Assembly: GCF_000219625.1 (NCBI RefSeq)
Contig: NC_018204.1
Location: 575,502-639,501 of the forward strand
Source: Zymoseptoria tritici IPO323
Taxonomy: Eukaryota > Ascomycota > Dothideomycetes > Mycosphaerellales > Mycosphaerellaceae
DNA: 64,000 nucleotides
Direction: 5' to 3'
Part shown: piece after piece, positions 12,637-25,786 of the stretch
Layout: each line of letters starts with the position of its first letter
How positions within the stretch are numbered: position 1 is the stretch's first letter
Program-made: the position numbers and the translations under genes
Notes under the pieces: model-generated
The model's input: only the letters and a program-made list of their open reading frames with translations
The model's database searches: none
What the model was told of the DNA's origin: nothing

Positions 12637-15600
12637 CCATAAGGCAGTTTGGGGTTGGGGTTGGGCGGTCTCCGCAAGCTAAAGCCGGCTTTCGGCACCG
12701 CTAATTGGTCTAGCGATCTAAAGCCGCCTTTCGCGACTGCTGATTCGTCTACCGGTCGCGGGGTCTACACCCTTACTTTTTCTAATATACCGAGACGACG
12801 AGGACGTACCCGCATACCGCCCTACTCCCGGTGTAGCTTTAGTTCTTACTTAATTCCCTCCTACGAAAGGTCGCTCGGAGCGATGCCTAGGCGAGCAGTT
12901 TACCGGTCTCCGCGGTTGTAAGCCGCCTTCGATGCCGCTACCCGCGAACGTCGGTCGTAGACTTAGCAAGAGCTTCGCGTATAGCGACGATAGGATGCTC
13001 TTACAGACACCCTACAACTGTAGGCACTAGTCGCAGCCGGACTATCTGTCGTCGTAGGACCATCCGTCGTAGCGAGCGCGGCGTAGCAGTAGTAGCACCG
13101 TCCGACCGAGCTTATAGAAGACGCCCCGGAGACAGCTATCCTTAGGAGGAGCCCTCGGAAAATCGCTCCTAAACCTCCTTCGCACGTAGCGCTACTACAT
13201 AGACCGGTCGACGAGTCCGACTAGAACACCCTCGTTAGAGGCATTGTAGCAATAGGTATCCGCGCTAACTAGTACGCCGTGCCCCTACTACTAGTTATCG
13301 ACGAATCTAAAACAGCCTAGGAGCCCGACCCTCTACTACTGGTTATTAACGAATTCGAGTTACTAGTTATCGACGAGTTCGAGTCGGACTAGGAGCTTAG
13401 CCCTCTATTACCGGTTATCGACGAATTCGAGACAAATTAGGACCTTAACCCTTCCGACCTCGACAACTAGTTGCTTACCGCTTACGTAGAAGAAGACGAG
13501 GAAGAAGAGGAGCAAGAAGAGGATTACGTCGAGGACAACTTTTTAGATATACGTAGCGACTAGTTAGTTACTTTAGGTAGTAGCGCTACCGACGAGGACG
13601 AGAGGGTAGGGACAAGGCACACTATAATACCGGTTATCGACGAGCCTAAGACATAGGAGCCTGTTCCTCGGGATCCTGACGACTAGTCGCTTACCGATAG
13701 CGACGTAGGAGAAGAAGAAGAAGGAGACGTCGAGGACGATTCGTCGTCGCATACTAGCAGCGACCGGTTAAGCGCACGAGGTAGTAGAGGGACAGATTAG
13801 GATAAGAGCGAAGAGGTAAGGAACACTACAACTCCCTATACTATTCGGACACTCTAAAGAGCCTTTTACTATAGCGGCTATAAGTGTTCCTAGGTAATAG
13901 GAGATAGCGCTAGTTTAGAGAGGTAGGGGACCGGTTAAACGCTCCGCTAGTTCTGCCGTAACTAGAGCCTTAAGGTTACTAGAGAAAGCGATAAGGAGAG
14001 TTAAGACCGGTCCCCGGATAGAGACATAAATATAGAGGAACAATATATAATTCCCGATATAATACGACATATTACAGAGCATAGAGTTCTCCTAGTCTAT
14101 AGTTAAGACTAGATCCGCTACATCGCATAGGAAAGACTCCTTGCTAGCAGCACTAGTATACTAGACGATAACCGACCGGTCCTATTGCTCGAGCAGTCCT
14201 GTCTAACATACTAGTAGCGGCCCTTTACGATAACGCGCCGGTAGGACATTAATGCCCTATTCCTACTACTAACCTTACTTGTAGCCTATCGGCATAGCAT
14301 CTAGTTCTGTTACTAGCTACGGTTTACAAAGACTCTTTCTAGTAACTAGCATATACCTATCGGCTAGTTAGGCATCCGCCTAACGACGTATAAGCACTTC
14401 CGGCTCGCCCGTAGCTTTAGTGCTACCGGCTTCGATACCTACATCTTCTTCCTAAACCTACCTTTGCTATCTACAAAGCGGCAACGAGTAGTCGACAAAT
14501 AGCGCCGCTGCTACCTTAACCGGATCTAGCAAGCGCATTTTATTAACGAAATCTTTATACCTGCCCTCGAAGACACCTACCTAGACGACATTCTCTAGTA
14601 CTATCCTCGCACTTTCGAACAGGCGTATAACCGGTCCTACGCTCGCCAGCGGTAGTCGATTCGGTCGACTAACTGGTTGTTTAGCGAGCTATTCTACGAC
14701 CTTCTAAATATATAGCCGAGCGATCAGGCCCGGCGTCCTAGGGCACTACTGCTCGCGCGTCTCTAGACCCGTATTTGTGAACGCCTAGCAGACGACGAAG
14801 AGGACTAGCAGGAAGCGGAACTAATTATAGTACGCTACGGCTACAAGCTCGAGCTCTGTAAGACGTCTGTCGCCAGCCTTCGGCAAGTAGTCGACTAGTC
14901 CCTTAAACAACAATTCGATAAGGAGTACATCGACTTCGACACTACCTTCGTAGATCTTACGTTTAAGGACCTAGCCTACTAACCTATAAACTAGTCGAGG
15001 GTTTATTAAGAACCCCTCGTTCTACTCCGCCGTACGAACTACAACGAATACTAAGCTAGCTAGCTTAATATAAAGCTAGAGCTCTACTAGTAGAGTAGGA
15101 CCTTTAATAGTACTACGGTTCGCGGCGAATTAAAGCGCGAATCACCTAAGCGTTTAGGCGGTGTCGCCTTTATACAAGGGTACAATAATATTAAGGATCT
15201 CTTTACACTAGTCGACCGGTCGACCGAACCTCTGTTCTCCTAGCCGGTGTATAGCAGCCTCGCCTTCTTACAGAGTGTAGCTAATAAAGCCTAGGCGGTC
15301 TCCCAGCGAGGGCAGGCTACTAAGGCTCTACAGCGCCGTCGCATCTTTGCAGCGTTTAAGCATGAAGTCTAGTTAGTCCACCGCTCGCTCTAGTTGTGCG
15401 AGGATAGTCTATACGGCTTCGGGGTCCGAGAGGAATATCGGATATCCTAGGACTTATTTCAGAAAGTACAAGTCCCTACCGGTCTCGATTAACCGGCTCT
15501 TGTACAGCATACGAATAGATAGACACACTAGCCCTTCTTTGTGCTCGAGAGGCGCAATGTGCTCTACTATATCCGGACCTAGATTAACTGCTAGCTGTAT

Positions 15601-16989
15601 GTAATCTGTGTAGTCCTGTCTACACTCCCGCGGATTAGTTACTCTACTGGTAGCGACACTATCGATGTTTAACAGAGCCTAGCCTCGGCTTTCTTAACCG
15701 CCCTTCTCGACATCCTTACGTTTACTACGAACAGCCGCAACATACGGCGTTACTATCGGCTAGAGAAAGACCAGTATAAGCAGTCTCGTAGAGTGCGTAC
15801 GCCCTAAGATCGCCGTAGGCTAGCTCTCCTATAGACCCTTCGTCGCACTAACCTCTGCTAGCTCCTAAACGATATGTTCGACTAGATTTAGCTACAGTTC
15901 TAATTAGGCGTTCTGTTATAGACGGCATATACAAACGACTTCCTCCGGCAGAAACTCCGGTCGACTAGTTAGGGCCGTCTTTATATAGCCTTTAAGACCT
16001 AGGTACAGACGCTAATAAGTTAGTTAGCCGGACATATATAGGCCGGCGACGCCGAACTCTACCGCGCTACGTTAAACAGAACCCTAAGGGAACTCGCACG
16101 GCTATATGTATTCCGCTACTGCAACTGTCTTCTCTCGACGCTATCTACACTAGTTAAACGGTTAGGGAAGATGCCCCGTTTGCCGTATATTAACGACCCC
16201 GACGAAGTATCTCTATAGGAACGTATAGGACTCGAAGGCCTTTCCTACGACCTTATCGATCGGGCGACCGGTTAAGATCCCTGGGTCTCCCCGATTAGAG
16301 ACGGTGGTAGGTAGGCGACCGGTACTAGCGGCTTCTCTGCCTAGCTAAACACCTGGGAAACACGCATTCAGCTCCTCTTTAACTAGGACGATAGATTCCC
16401 TCGTATATAGGACAACCGCCTATAGCGGGTATAGACTCGCTACTACTACGATGCACTAAAGACTATCCCTGGCAATTTACCCTACATAGGCAGACCGGTT
16501 AGTCCGAGGATAGCGGAAAAGTGGAGGACGAACTTTGCGTTATACGCTACTAGATACCTCCGGGTCCTGCCCTTATACGAGAGCGGCAAGCTCTACCAGA
16601 CTTGCTAACTACCGGCGTTTACTTAACCCCTAGCCCTAGCCCGACCTCGCCCGAGTTTAGACAACGATTTACCGCCTCTAAGGACCCGTCGACCGGTCGT
16701 ATACGAGACATTAATTAGGTGGATTGCAGCTTTTCCGTCTAACCTAGAACAAGCCTACGAAGAGGGGAAGACCCCGAAATGGGAAGCCCTCCGTACATAG
16801 CGAAAAGACCCAAATCGAGATAAGCTACGTTACGACGGCTAGCACATCGCACGTTAGTATAGGGCCTATCTAGAGTACTTCTCTAAGGCGAATCTAGACC
16901 TCGGTAGTCCGGTTAACGAAGCAGTACGTGCAATGGCATAGGGCACTGAGGGTAGCAAAGGAGGCAGTTCTGACGAGGCAGACGAGTGA
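12636..16989 (+). mobile_element. Element E2, copy 1 (unidentified, carries a giant ORF)
   Basis: The left boundary is defined by comparison: both E2 copies begin ACCATAAGG followed by a telomere-like leader (GGGGTTGGGGTTGGG here), although the LINE sequence to the left differs (truncated A here, full-length B at 26138). The element reads toward the telomere. Its body is one long frame. The true right end is unknown, and I place it at the ORF stop because the DNA beyond about 16,990-17,100 is not RIP-mutated. Repetition of the unit and its place between LINEs argue for a mobile or subtelomere-amplified element. No terminal inverted repeats, LTRs or known transposase motifs were found. Confidence 0.6.
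12883..16989 (+). pseudogene. E2 giant ORF (about 1,368 codons), unknown protein, RIP-inactivated
   Basis: A single frame runs from ATG 12883 to TGA 16987-16989 without a net frameshift, interrupted only by TAG/TAA codons where Gln or Trp fit. I take 12883 as start because its context (AGCGATGCC) suits a fungal start; the frame is open further upstream to 12649 but has no ATG. Visible parts: a basic N-terminus (MPRRAVYRSPRLQAAFDAA), two acidic stretches near residues 200-222 and 275-292 (EEDEEEEEQEED; VGEEEEGDVEDD), then about 1,000 residues of mixed helix-like sequence, and an acidic tail ending SDEADE. I do not recognise the family. Conservation of frame between two copies shows it was a real protein under selection before RIP. 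Confidence 0.7.
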
Positions 16990-17721
16990 AATTAACAGAA
17001 CTCTTAAACTTTAGCTCCGCTAACGAAGTTGTTAGATAACGAGGTTGCTATAAGGGTCTGAACCGAAGTTACGCACAAAGGTCCAGATCCGAATGTATGA
17101 AATTCTAAAGCTACCGAAAAGAAGATCTATCTAGAACAATGGAACGTCGAGTATAAGCTGTGTGTGCGCGTAGCGTCGCTTGGCGTATACGTGGCCTTCT
17201 AGTCGGCCGAAAGGAAGCTTGTTCCTGATTCGGCCTAGTGGATTTCTGAACCGGCGTTCGTCCGTTGGGCGTTGGCCCAGGCATCGGCACAGCCGATGCA
17301 GCCTTAGGCACCAGCCTCTGACAATACCCCTCCCCCCCACCCCATCCCCACCCCCAATCGCAAAACCGGTGTAACCATTGAATCCGCCTCAAAATTCCAC
17401 CCTATTCCTGGAAATCCAGCTCTGTCACCTCCCAACCTGCTAATCTTATGCTCTGCAGCTTATAAAAAGCCGGAGGTAAAGGGTCTATTCTACTTAGCTA
17501 TTTGACCTCCGGGAAATTGTTAGGTATATATTTTTCAGGAATCTGCATGTGCTCAGATTTATACGTTCTTAAGACGCCTTATGCAACCTACTAGTCGACA
17601 CGTCTAGGCCGATAACGAAGCGGCTGACAGACATAGTGGCCTAACGGCTGGCTATTTAGGGCGCGCACAGAAGCAGTTCGGCTGACCCTGTGTGCTAGCA
17701 GGGTTGTGCTCCATATGTCAC
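16990..17721. other. Non-RIP spacer with G-quadruplex-type tract
   Basis: After the E2 stop the sequence regains normal CpA and TpG within about 100 bp. At 17329-17356 the plus strand has several runs of four to seven C separated by single bases or short gaps, so the minus strand could form a G-quadruplex. Short open frames over it are low complexity. No gene recognised. This may be the E2 3' flank or unrelated captured DNA, and it is too short or too young as a repeat to have been hit by RIP. Confidence 0.5.
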
Positions 17722-17740
17722 TTAGGGTTAGGGTTAGGGG
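17722..17740 (+). repeat. Interstitial telomere seed at 3' end of LINE B
   Basis: TTAGGGTTAGGGTTAGGGG immediately precedes the LINE B terminus TTCATTGTAC. Confidence 0.9.
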
Positions 17741-18654
17741 TTCATTGTACTTGTTTATATAGGCTAGTCTACCTTTGCACCTGATCTGAACTGAAGCCCC
17801 ATCTAAGCCCTTGCTCCCGGCTCTTTTAGCCGTCTTTAGAGGGGAGGAAACAGACCTACGCTCCTACGTAAAGCGCCTCGCGATGTACGGCACCGCAGCT
17901 ACTCCTAGCCTAACTACGTTTTACGGTGTCCTTTTTACTATCTCCCGAGTTAACCAAACCGCTAAAAAGAGAGACTACCGATAGGCTAGTCCGTATCCTA
18001 ACGCAAAATATCGCTCCGGCAATTGCTTACCGTCTATCGTACCTTAGGTTTCTAGACCTCCTAGGTAACGGACGAGGTGTGCGTCTCCTCATCCGCCCGA
18101 AACTATAACCCCGTCTCGTTAAGGGGGAACATCCCGCTTTAAGACCGTCCGGTAGAGCTCTGTCCTCCCTCCGTCCGGCGTATCTACTATTAGAGACATT
18201 TAATTCCGATCGAGCTGCTTATATACTAGTCTACAAGTGCTTCCTAAACGGTTTAGGGAGTGCCGTCTTCCCTTCGGCTAGAATTCCTCCTCTAGCGATC
18301 GTCATCGTCTACTCCTCCCCCCTACTACGCCGTCGCCTTCGCTTTCCTCTAAGCCTCCTACTACTCTGTAGAGGTACTAGTTTTCTTCCTCCTGCTCCCC
18401 GGCTTTAAGAGGAAGCAGCCGTAGATCTAGGGTATACGCCTTACATCTACTGCTGGGCCTTCTAGATAGAGTTGATCGTCCGGTGCGGAGCTAGTCCGGG
18501 CCTCGCTAGTCGCCTACGTCTCCTACGTCGCAGCGCAGCCTTTTAACGTCCTACTAATCGGACGCCTACTTTCATCTTAAGGGAAGAGACTCCTTTTCGA
18601 TAGGGTAAACGCCTAATTTATCCTCGAGGGATAATCTCCGCTTTTACGTCCTAG

Positions 18655-18910
18655 GTCGACAGAGCTACTTTACGTCCTACCTATCGGACGGAGCCTTTTT
18701 ATGTCCTACCTATCGGACGGAGCCTTTTTACATCCTACCTATCGGACAGGGCCTTTTAACGTCCTACCTATCGGACAGAGCCTTTTAACGTCCTATCTAT
18801 CGGACAGAGCCTTTTAACATCCTACCTATCGGACGGAGCCTTTTAATGTCCTACCCATCGGACGGAGCCTTTTAATATCCTACCCATCAGACGGAGCCTT
18901 TTAACGTCCT
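18655..18910 (-). repeat. LINE B 3'-UTR minisatellite, 29-30 bp unit
   Basis: Core GTCCTACCTATCGGACGGAG on the plus strand recurs about nine times with single-base differences. It starts directly after the ORF2 stop. Homologous blocks lie at 9,370-9,500 (copy A) and 31,655-31,905 (copy C), with different unit numbers. Confidence 0.85.
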
Positions 18911-18912
18911 AC

Positions 18913-21900
18913 TTAGGACAGTGTGCACTAGGTCTGTGCCGCCGCTTCCTCCGCTTCCTCCTTTGTAGCTTCCTCCTTCGTAATCTTCGTCGAGATTCGC
19001 TCGAGGATCTCGTTAGCTCGCTCCTAGCATCCTATATTTAGAAGGAAGTCTACCTCGGTAAACTTCGTGTTCGTAGTACCTATTTTCTTATGCATCTTCT
19101 GCTTCGCCTGTCGTTCCTTCCTTAAGAGCTAGCTCATCCTGTTTTCCCGGTAGTAAGTCTCGTATCCTCGGATGAATTTGCTTATATAGACGCAGAAACT
19201 ATAGGTATAGAAGGTTCTACGCCGATACTAGAGGAAGCGCTTCTAGAAGGACCGTAGCGCCTTTAAAAAGTAATCGGCTCCTCGTAAGTCCTACTTTAGG
19301 CGGCTTTCTTCTAGTATAATCTAGGTTAGGCTCTACTTCTTAGCCTCTTTAGCTATATCTTCCTCTCTCTCCTAGCGTAGGAACCGCTAGATAGAACGGC
19401 GGTCTTCGCTAAGGCTTCGGTCGCGAGGCTAGGACTCAGGTGTCTTGCGGTACTTCTTGTAGAGCTTGTCCTCTGTTAAGCACCGGAAGAACACTTTAGG
19501 TTTCTAGATTAGTAATCCTAACTTCTATAGCAGACTTTCTTCCGGAGCGTGCTTCTTTACAACCTAAAAGCTAGTTTTTAGTGCTTTAAATCGCGAGGGT
19601 AGGGCGGAGATTCCTAGGAGATTGCGAGTAAAGTAAGGGTTAGAAGCATAACCCGAGATCCACTTCGTTAGCTTCGCAACGTCCTTAGTCGTCTCGTCCT
19701 AGAACTTAGGAGAGTCCTCGGTAAACGCCGCGAGGAGAGGCGCGCTATACTCGAACATTAGTGCGAGATACTACTAATAGACTCGCAGGCGATACGCGAA
19801 GCCCTAACCGTCCGCGTCGAGGGTTAGGAAGTCGCTTCGTTTCCCGGCCTGTTCGAGCCGGCTCTTAAGGTGCCTCCTTAAGTCAATTCCTCGCGCCGTT
19901 ACGGGAAATCCGAGGTAGGTATATACCTCTCTCCTTAGTACCTCCGCACTAAAGAGGTAGATCGCCTCCTACGAAGACGCCGGAGCTAGATAGGCGCATT
20001 TTTTAATATTTAGGGCGATGCGGTTAGCAGAGGACTAGCGCTCGAGGATCTAGATTAGTACCCGCACCTCGTCTAAGTCGCTAGCGAGGAGAACACTATT
20101 ATCGGCGAAGAACAGCGCGCGAGGAATCGGCAGCGCTATAGGCATTAGGTCGGAAGAGCCGGCTAGGGCGAGTATCCTAGGTTAATTTAAGTCCTCGAGC
20201 AAGCTATCGATAAAGATATTAAACAGATAGGGCGAGAGGGGTAAGCCCTATAGAACTCCCCTCGTCCGCGGAAACCACCGAGAAGCCGTACAATCTAAAA
20301 CGATAAAAGACCAGACGTCGAAAAAGCAGAGGCTCGCAATTAGAGCTAGCATATTCTCCGGGCATCTCCGCCGGCGTAGAACGTCCGCGAGTAGTACATA
20401 ATCTACAACGTTAAAGGCGGCTTAAAAATCGAGGAACATAGCGTATATAATCCGGCTTAATTCGAGGAGGGCGTGGACAACCGCGGCGTTCGTAATAGTA
20501 GAGTAGTAACTTCGAAATCCCGCCTAGTTAGGATATATCCTCGCCTATATCCTACTATTAAAGCGCTAGAGGAGTAGGCGCTCGAAGACCTTTCGAAACA
20601 TTGTTACTAGCGAGATCGGACGAACATTATTAGTATCCTTCGCCGGCATTATACTATCCTCCTATTAGGTCTTATCCTTAACGACTAGACAGACAATAGT
20701 TTCGTTCTAGCTCTGCGGCGTCTTACTATTCCGGAGATAGGAATTGTAGAGGGCGGCTAGGATCCGGAGGAAGCTCGTCGTTGCGAGGGTTTTTATTAGA
20801 CAGATGTGTACCCTATCGTTTCCGTAGGCCTTCGTAGCATCCTAGTAGGTAAGCTCCTGTATTATCTCGTCGATCGAGAAGGAGAGCGAGGTAGATCGAT
20901 CGTCGATAGGAAACATCTCCTGTACTAGGAGGGTCGCTGTTAAGACGAATCGACCGGCAAATCCCTCTATTACCTCGTCGATTGCCGTTATCCCTCTTGC
21001 CTTCCCTGCTAGGGTCGGCACTAGCGGTATGTTCTTGTTCGCGTAGCGCTACGCTCTCTTATAGAGACGGACTGTCTTAAGCGTCCTGCTATCGGCGTCC
21101 GGATTCGGCTTCGCTATCGCCTTAAGATGCTAGTCCTTCTTCTTCTTACTACGGCAGCGTAGCTGCTTTAGCTTGCGAGCAGCGTTGTTATTATTCTCGG
21201 CTTGCTTTTACTTCGGGTCTATTATTGCCTTTCGAGGCCTATCGTTCTTCTCTCTACCTCTATTCTTCTTTTCTCCCTCTCGATCCTTCTTCTCTCCCTC
21301 TCGATCCTTCTTCTCTCCCTCTTAATCCTTCTTCTCTCCGTCTCGATCCTTCTTCTCTCCGCCTCTATTCTTCTTCTCTTCGCCTCTATTACTTATATCC
21401 TCCGCCTTTCGTCTACTCCGAGGACAATTTCGACGACGCGTAGAGGCGAGTCCTAGCACGGCTTCGCTTACCTACTAGTAGAGCGACATAATTTCCGCAT
21501 TCCGCTTATCTACATCGGCGCTTATATAGTATAGATGCTGTTAATGCCGCGCCCTTCTCTCCTAGCTATAGCAGAGCGCCTGCGCTATATCGTCGTCGTT
21601 TAGCCGGCTTATTGCATAGCGTCGAAGTTAATATAGTACGGCTAATCTACCTGGAGTACCCGTAGTCGGGTCTAGCTAGAGGTAGAGCTAGTAGACATAG
21701 TTAGTATTTATCTTCTCTGTCGGTCGCGGTAGAGCTAGCGTCGCATACAGTAGCGTCTGGCGGACAAAGTAGTAGTCAGTTGTTAGTTGTTTCTCGCATA
21801 CGGCGTCCGTAATCGTAATCGGCTCCTAGATTGGCATTAGATAGGTTATCGCGGAGTCCTTAATCTATTATAAGACAACCTTCCGTCTTAGAAGCAGCGA

Positions 21901-22345
21901 CGCCTTCCTGCTCTAAAGAGACATCTTACTAAAGCGGACGTTAATATCTCCGAGAACGACATTAGAGCCGGCAACTGCCTTAAGCGTAGACTAGACCTTA
22001 TCTAGCTTCCGCTTGGGGGGAAAGTAGACTCCGCTAATCGTTTCCTAGTCCGTCGGCAGGGTTATAGCGTCTGTCCTAATAATCTACGCCTCGCCGGTAA
22101 GCTAACTTCGCGCGCGTACTGTCCCTATTACTAGAATCCTATAGCCTAAGCGACCCTTTCTCGGTACCGTATCGGGCTTTACTATAGTCGCAATTACGCG
22201 GTAATCCGCTTGGCGCTTCTTATACTTAACAAACTAGGTCTTAACGATAAAGAGGTAGTCGAGGACGTCGTCGTTAATTAGCGCCGCTAGGATTAGCTAC
22301 CTATTATCCCCTAAGCCCCGGATGTTAATACATCTAATCCTAGCA
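18913..22345 (-). pseudogene. LINE B ORF2: endonuclease-reverse transcriptase, RIP-inactivated
   Basis: Colinear with ORF2 of copy C. The reverse-transcriptase motif region gives PLSPYLFNIFIDSLLEDL and, at about 20,080-20,125, LFFADNSVLLASDL, so the catalytic YADD-type box reads FADN. Gln-to-stop change is visible in RGVLQGL (TAG for CAG). The linker at 21,245-21,380 encodes about six GEKKDRE units with substitutions. The endonuclease part precedes 21,980. No RNase H domain is visible after the thumb region. ORF2 appears to overlap the ORF1 end in another frame, as is common in LINEs. Confidence 0.82.
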
Positions 22346-24013
22346 TTCCTCCTAGTCTCGCGACCCGCGAGAGGACTCGCCTCCCCTAGATGCCTCTCAA
22401 CTCTCTCTCTTAGAGGATGCTCCCTAAGTCTCTCTCTTTAAGCCTGGGCTATCCTCCCGTCCTGCTAGCTCCTCTTCTAGCCCCTGCTGTATTAGCTCGG
22501 CTTTAAACTCGTCGAAGACGCTAGTACTCTTCGCCTTCTACCGCACTACTCGCCTTTTAAATTTGTTATTAGCTTCTTAATAGCGATCGACGAACTCGCG
22601 GACCTAATCCGTAGACGATCTCCTAGGAAGGTTTATAAAGCGGGGTTAGAGTAGTTTCCGCTTATAGTCCGCTAAAGGAGAGGTCGGTTTCGTTCGTAGC
22701 TTTAGCTCCGTAGAGAGAATCCGGAAGGTCTTCGCTTTTAGGGAGGGCGTTACTAGTTCGGCACACGCGGCTAGGTCCGCGATCTATAGCCTTTACTATC
22801 CCGACGAAGAGAACGGAAAGGGAGTAAGCTCCTTCGCCTTTATAGGAGAGGGCGTGTCCGGAGAGGGCATAAGGGGAGGAGGGACGGATACTGTAGAAAA
22901 GGGCGAGAGAAGGTCGTAGTCCTTACTAGGAAAGAGGTCGTAGGGTCGTACCTTAGGAGGAACACTCTTCCCTCTGCGCTTTTCCTTAACGGAACAGTGC
23001 GGAAGACTCTTCCTCTGCTGTCTCTCCTCGATCGACTCTGCTTACGCGTTATTCCGGCTAGGCGGTAGGGCTCCGTTCGTAGCAGGTCTCGATTCCTTCC
23101 GGTGCTCGCTCGCACCGTCTTTAGGTCTAGGAGGGTCTAGAGGATCTTTACTCGAGCAATAAGGAGGACCTTCGTCCGAGCGATAAGGAGGACCTTCGCC
23201 TAAGGTATATAGGAGGCAGTTAACCGATCGCTTTATCTCCTTCGCTACGCGGATTAGGCAGGCCTCGGCGTATTTCTAAAAGAAGGGTATCTGTACGATA
23301 GGCTTTAGTATAGGGTCGACTAGAATCGCGGTAGGGTTAGTCTCTAGGACGAGGACAGTAGGGATCGTTAAGGGGATGTCGATCGAAAGTAGCCTAGTTA
23401 AAGGGATATCGGTAGGGAGCCTCGTAGAAGGAATGTCCGTAAAAGGAATGTCCATAGAAGGAATGTCCGTAGAAGGAAGATTCGTCGACGGAATCTTCGT
23501 CGAAGGGATACTTATAGAAGGAAGATCCGTAAAGACAATATCTAGGAACACGTCCTCCTTACGCCGGATCGTCTTCCTTAACTAACAATCCGCGGACGCT
23601 ATCTTAATCGAAGACTCGGACTCGAGTGCTCGCTTCGCTAGCGCGGTTACCGGCTCCTCTAGTCGATCTTTAATCTAGGCAACGAGCTAGGCTATATCCT
23701 TACTATAGTCACAAAGCTAGTCTAGGATCGTTTGCGCTATAAGTGTAAGTCTCGACTGGCCGATTTCCGTAGTAACGCTCTTAATCCACGCCTTAATAGT
23801 ACGCCTTTTCTTCGTACGACACTTCTTGTACTCGAAGGTACGGTAGTATCGTCCTTCTATATCAGGATGTCCGGTCTTATTCCTTAGGACGCTAAAGTAG
23901 TCGATCTCGCCGCTGTACAGGATAACGCCCTTATAGAGCTCCTAGAGGGCGTCGGCAAAGGCCGTCAGACCTTCCTAGGGCCGTACCGCGCTTGTCGACA
24001 GTTTGGATAACAT
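22330..24013 (-). pseudogene. LINE B ORF1 (nucleic-acid-binding type), RIP-inactivated
   Basis: An ATG at 24013-24011 (minus strand) begins a frame matching ORF1 of copy C. The central part is a tandem SIPST/DIPST-like repeat (about 23,390-23,530), then Pro/Ser-rich and basic segments. Several stops interrupt it. Taken as ORF1 from its place upstream of the endonuclease and the CxxC motif better seen in copy C. Confidence 0.65.
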
Positions 24014-25031
24014 CTAAGGGTTAGAGGGCAGAGAGGGCGACGCTAAGGATAGAGGGGAGGAGGAAGCTACAAGGAACGTCGAGGGAGAGGTCGGCGAAGT
24101 AACAAGTCGGGATCGGTAGTAGGAGGCACTCGAAGGAGAGGGTAACCTAGGTAGAGAGTACTTACGGATAGTTCGAAGTCTCTACCGTAGAGGAAAACTA
24201 AGGCTAAGAGCGTAAATAGGTAGTAGCGAGGCTCTAGAGAGGAGGGAACACATCCGGCTCTTATAGGGCTAGGGTGTAGTCGTCCTTCTTACAATTACGA
24301 GCAGGGTCAGCCTTACAATCGTCGATAGTTATCGTCGATAGCCATCCTCTTATCTCGCTGTCTACTAGGGTCTACGGCTTAATTATAATTATCGCACTCG
24401 ACGAGGTAGTAGTATAAAGGGCTACCCTCCCCTCTGTACTTACTCGTCCTGCTCGTCGTCTCTTCCTCTACTCCCCAGTCCGAGAATGGGCTATCCCCGG
24501 CATCGTTATATCGTCCTCTCTAGGCATCGTTACATCGTCCTTATCTCGATGCCATCCTGTCCTACTGGGCCTATATCCTCTTTATCCTCCCGTCTTCCTC
24601 TCCCTTCGCCTAGCTCGTCTTGTCTGTTACCTTACCGTCTCGCTTTCGAATCTCCTATGTCTACGTCTTCTCCCTCCTCCTCCTCCGCCCTACTCTCGTT
24701 AATCTGTTCTCCCTTATGCCGTTCTCGTGCCTAAGCCGTCCTCTATAGGCCGTTAAATCTACGTTAGACTCGCTATCCGCGTATTTTTGCTAATAAGGAG
24801 CTCGACGACATAGTGTAGTGCTCTTCTGTCGTAGTAATTCCTGCCTATATTTAGTACTACCCCCTCCTTATCGGGCACCCGGTAAAAAGCGTAACAAAGC
24901 TGCACGTAGTAGCGCTAGCGTCGTAGGCTCTTATATCGTAGGACTTCTATATCCGTAGAGGTTTCTACGGTAGCTGTTCTTAAGCGTCGAGCAGGAGGTG
25001 TATGCCGCTTACGTATTCGGCTACTAGGTTA

Positions 25032-25266
25032 GCTCTCCGCCCATCCCGGCATTAGGCAAGAAATCCGCCTAGCAGCAAGGTAGGCTAGAAATCCGCCTAT
25101 CCTAGCATTAGGCGGAAAATCCGCCTAGCGGCAAGGTAGGCTAGAAATCTACCTATCCCGGCATTAGGCGAGAAATCCGCCTAGCGGCAAGGTAGGCTAG
25201 AAATCCGCCTATCCCGGTATTAGGCAAGAAATCCGCCTAGCGGCAAGGTAGGCTAGAAATCCGCCT
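25032..25266. repeat. LINE B 5'-UTR hairpin minisatellite, block 1
   Basis: About four units of 56 bp. Each unit holds the inverted repeat TAGGCGAGAAATCCGCCTA (6-bp stem, 7-base loop), followed by a spacer with GGCAAGGTAGGC. Tandem hairpins in the transcribed leader of the element. Confidence 0.85.
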
Positions 25267-25507
25267 AAGGTATAGAAGCTAAAACGGAAATTCTAACACA
25301 TAGTCTAGTAGCGATACCTTAAGTTTCTCGACCTTTTTTAATACTACAACAACGATCTTAAATTAAATATAGACACATAGAAAGGAACTTCTTATACTAG
25401 AGTTACTCTCCGTATTCTTAGAATCTTTGAAATTAGCTATGTACGCGAGATACGAGAGGTGAAAGTAGAAAGCTATAATTCTTAGAAGTTTCCGTTTTGC
25501 TTTTAGG

Positions 25508-25786
25508 CGGAGGCCGCCTATCCCGGCATTAGGCGGAAAATCCGCCTAGCAGTAAGGTAGGCTAGAAATCTACCTATCCTAGCATTAGGCGAGAAATCCG
25601 CCTAGCGGCAAGGTAGGCTAGAAATCCGCCTATCCCGGCATTAGGCGAGAAATCCGCCTAGTAGCAAGGTAGGCTAGAAATCCACCTATCCCGGCATTAG
25701 GCGAGAAATCCGCCTAGCAGCAAGGTAGGCTGGAAATCCGCCTATCCCGGCATTAGGCGAGAAATCCGCCTACACCCGTAATCCGT
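25508..25786. repeat. LINE B 5'-UTR hairpin minisatellite, block 2
   Basis: A second run of the same 56-bp hairpin unit, separated from block 1 by about 240 bp of AT-rich sequence that is nearly identical in copy C. Confidence 0.85.

Noticed and set aside
21202..21456. Leu/Ser-rich membrane protein on the plus strand (also 34139-34492)
   Set aside because: Opposite-strand shadow of the 21-bp GEKKDRE coding repeat of LINE ORF2.
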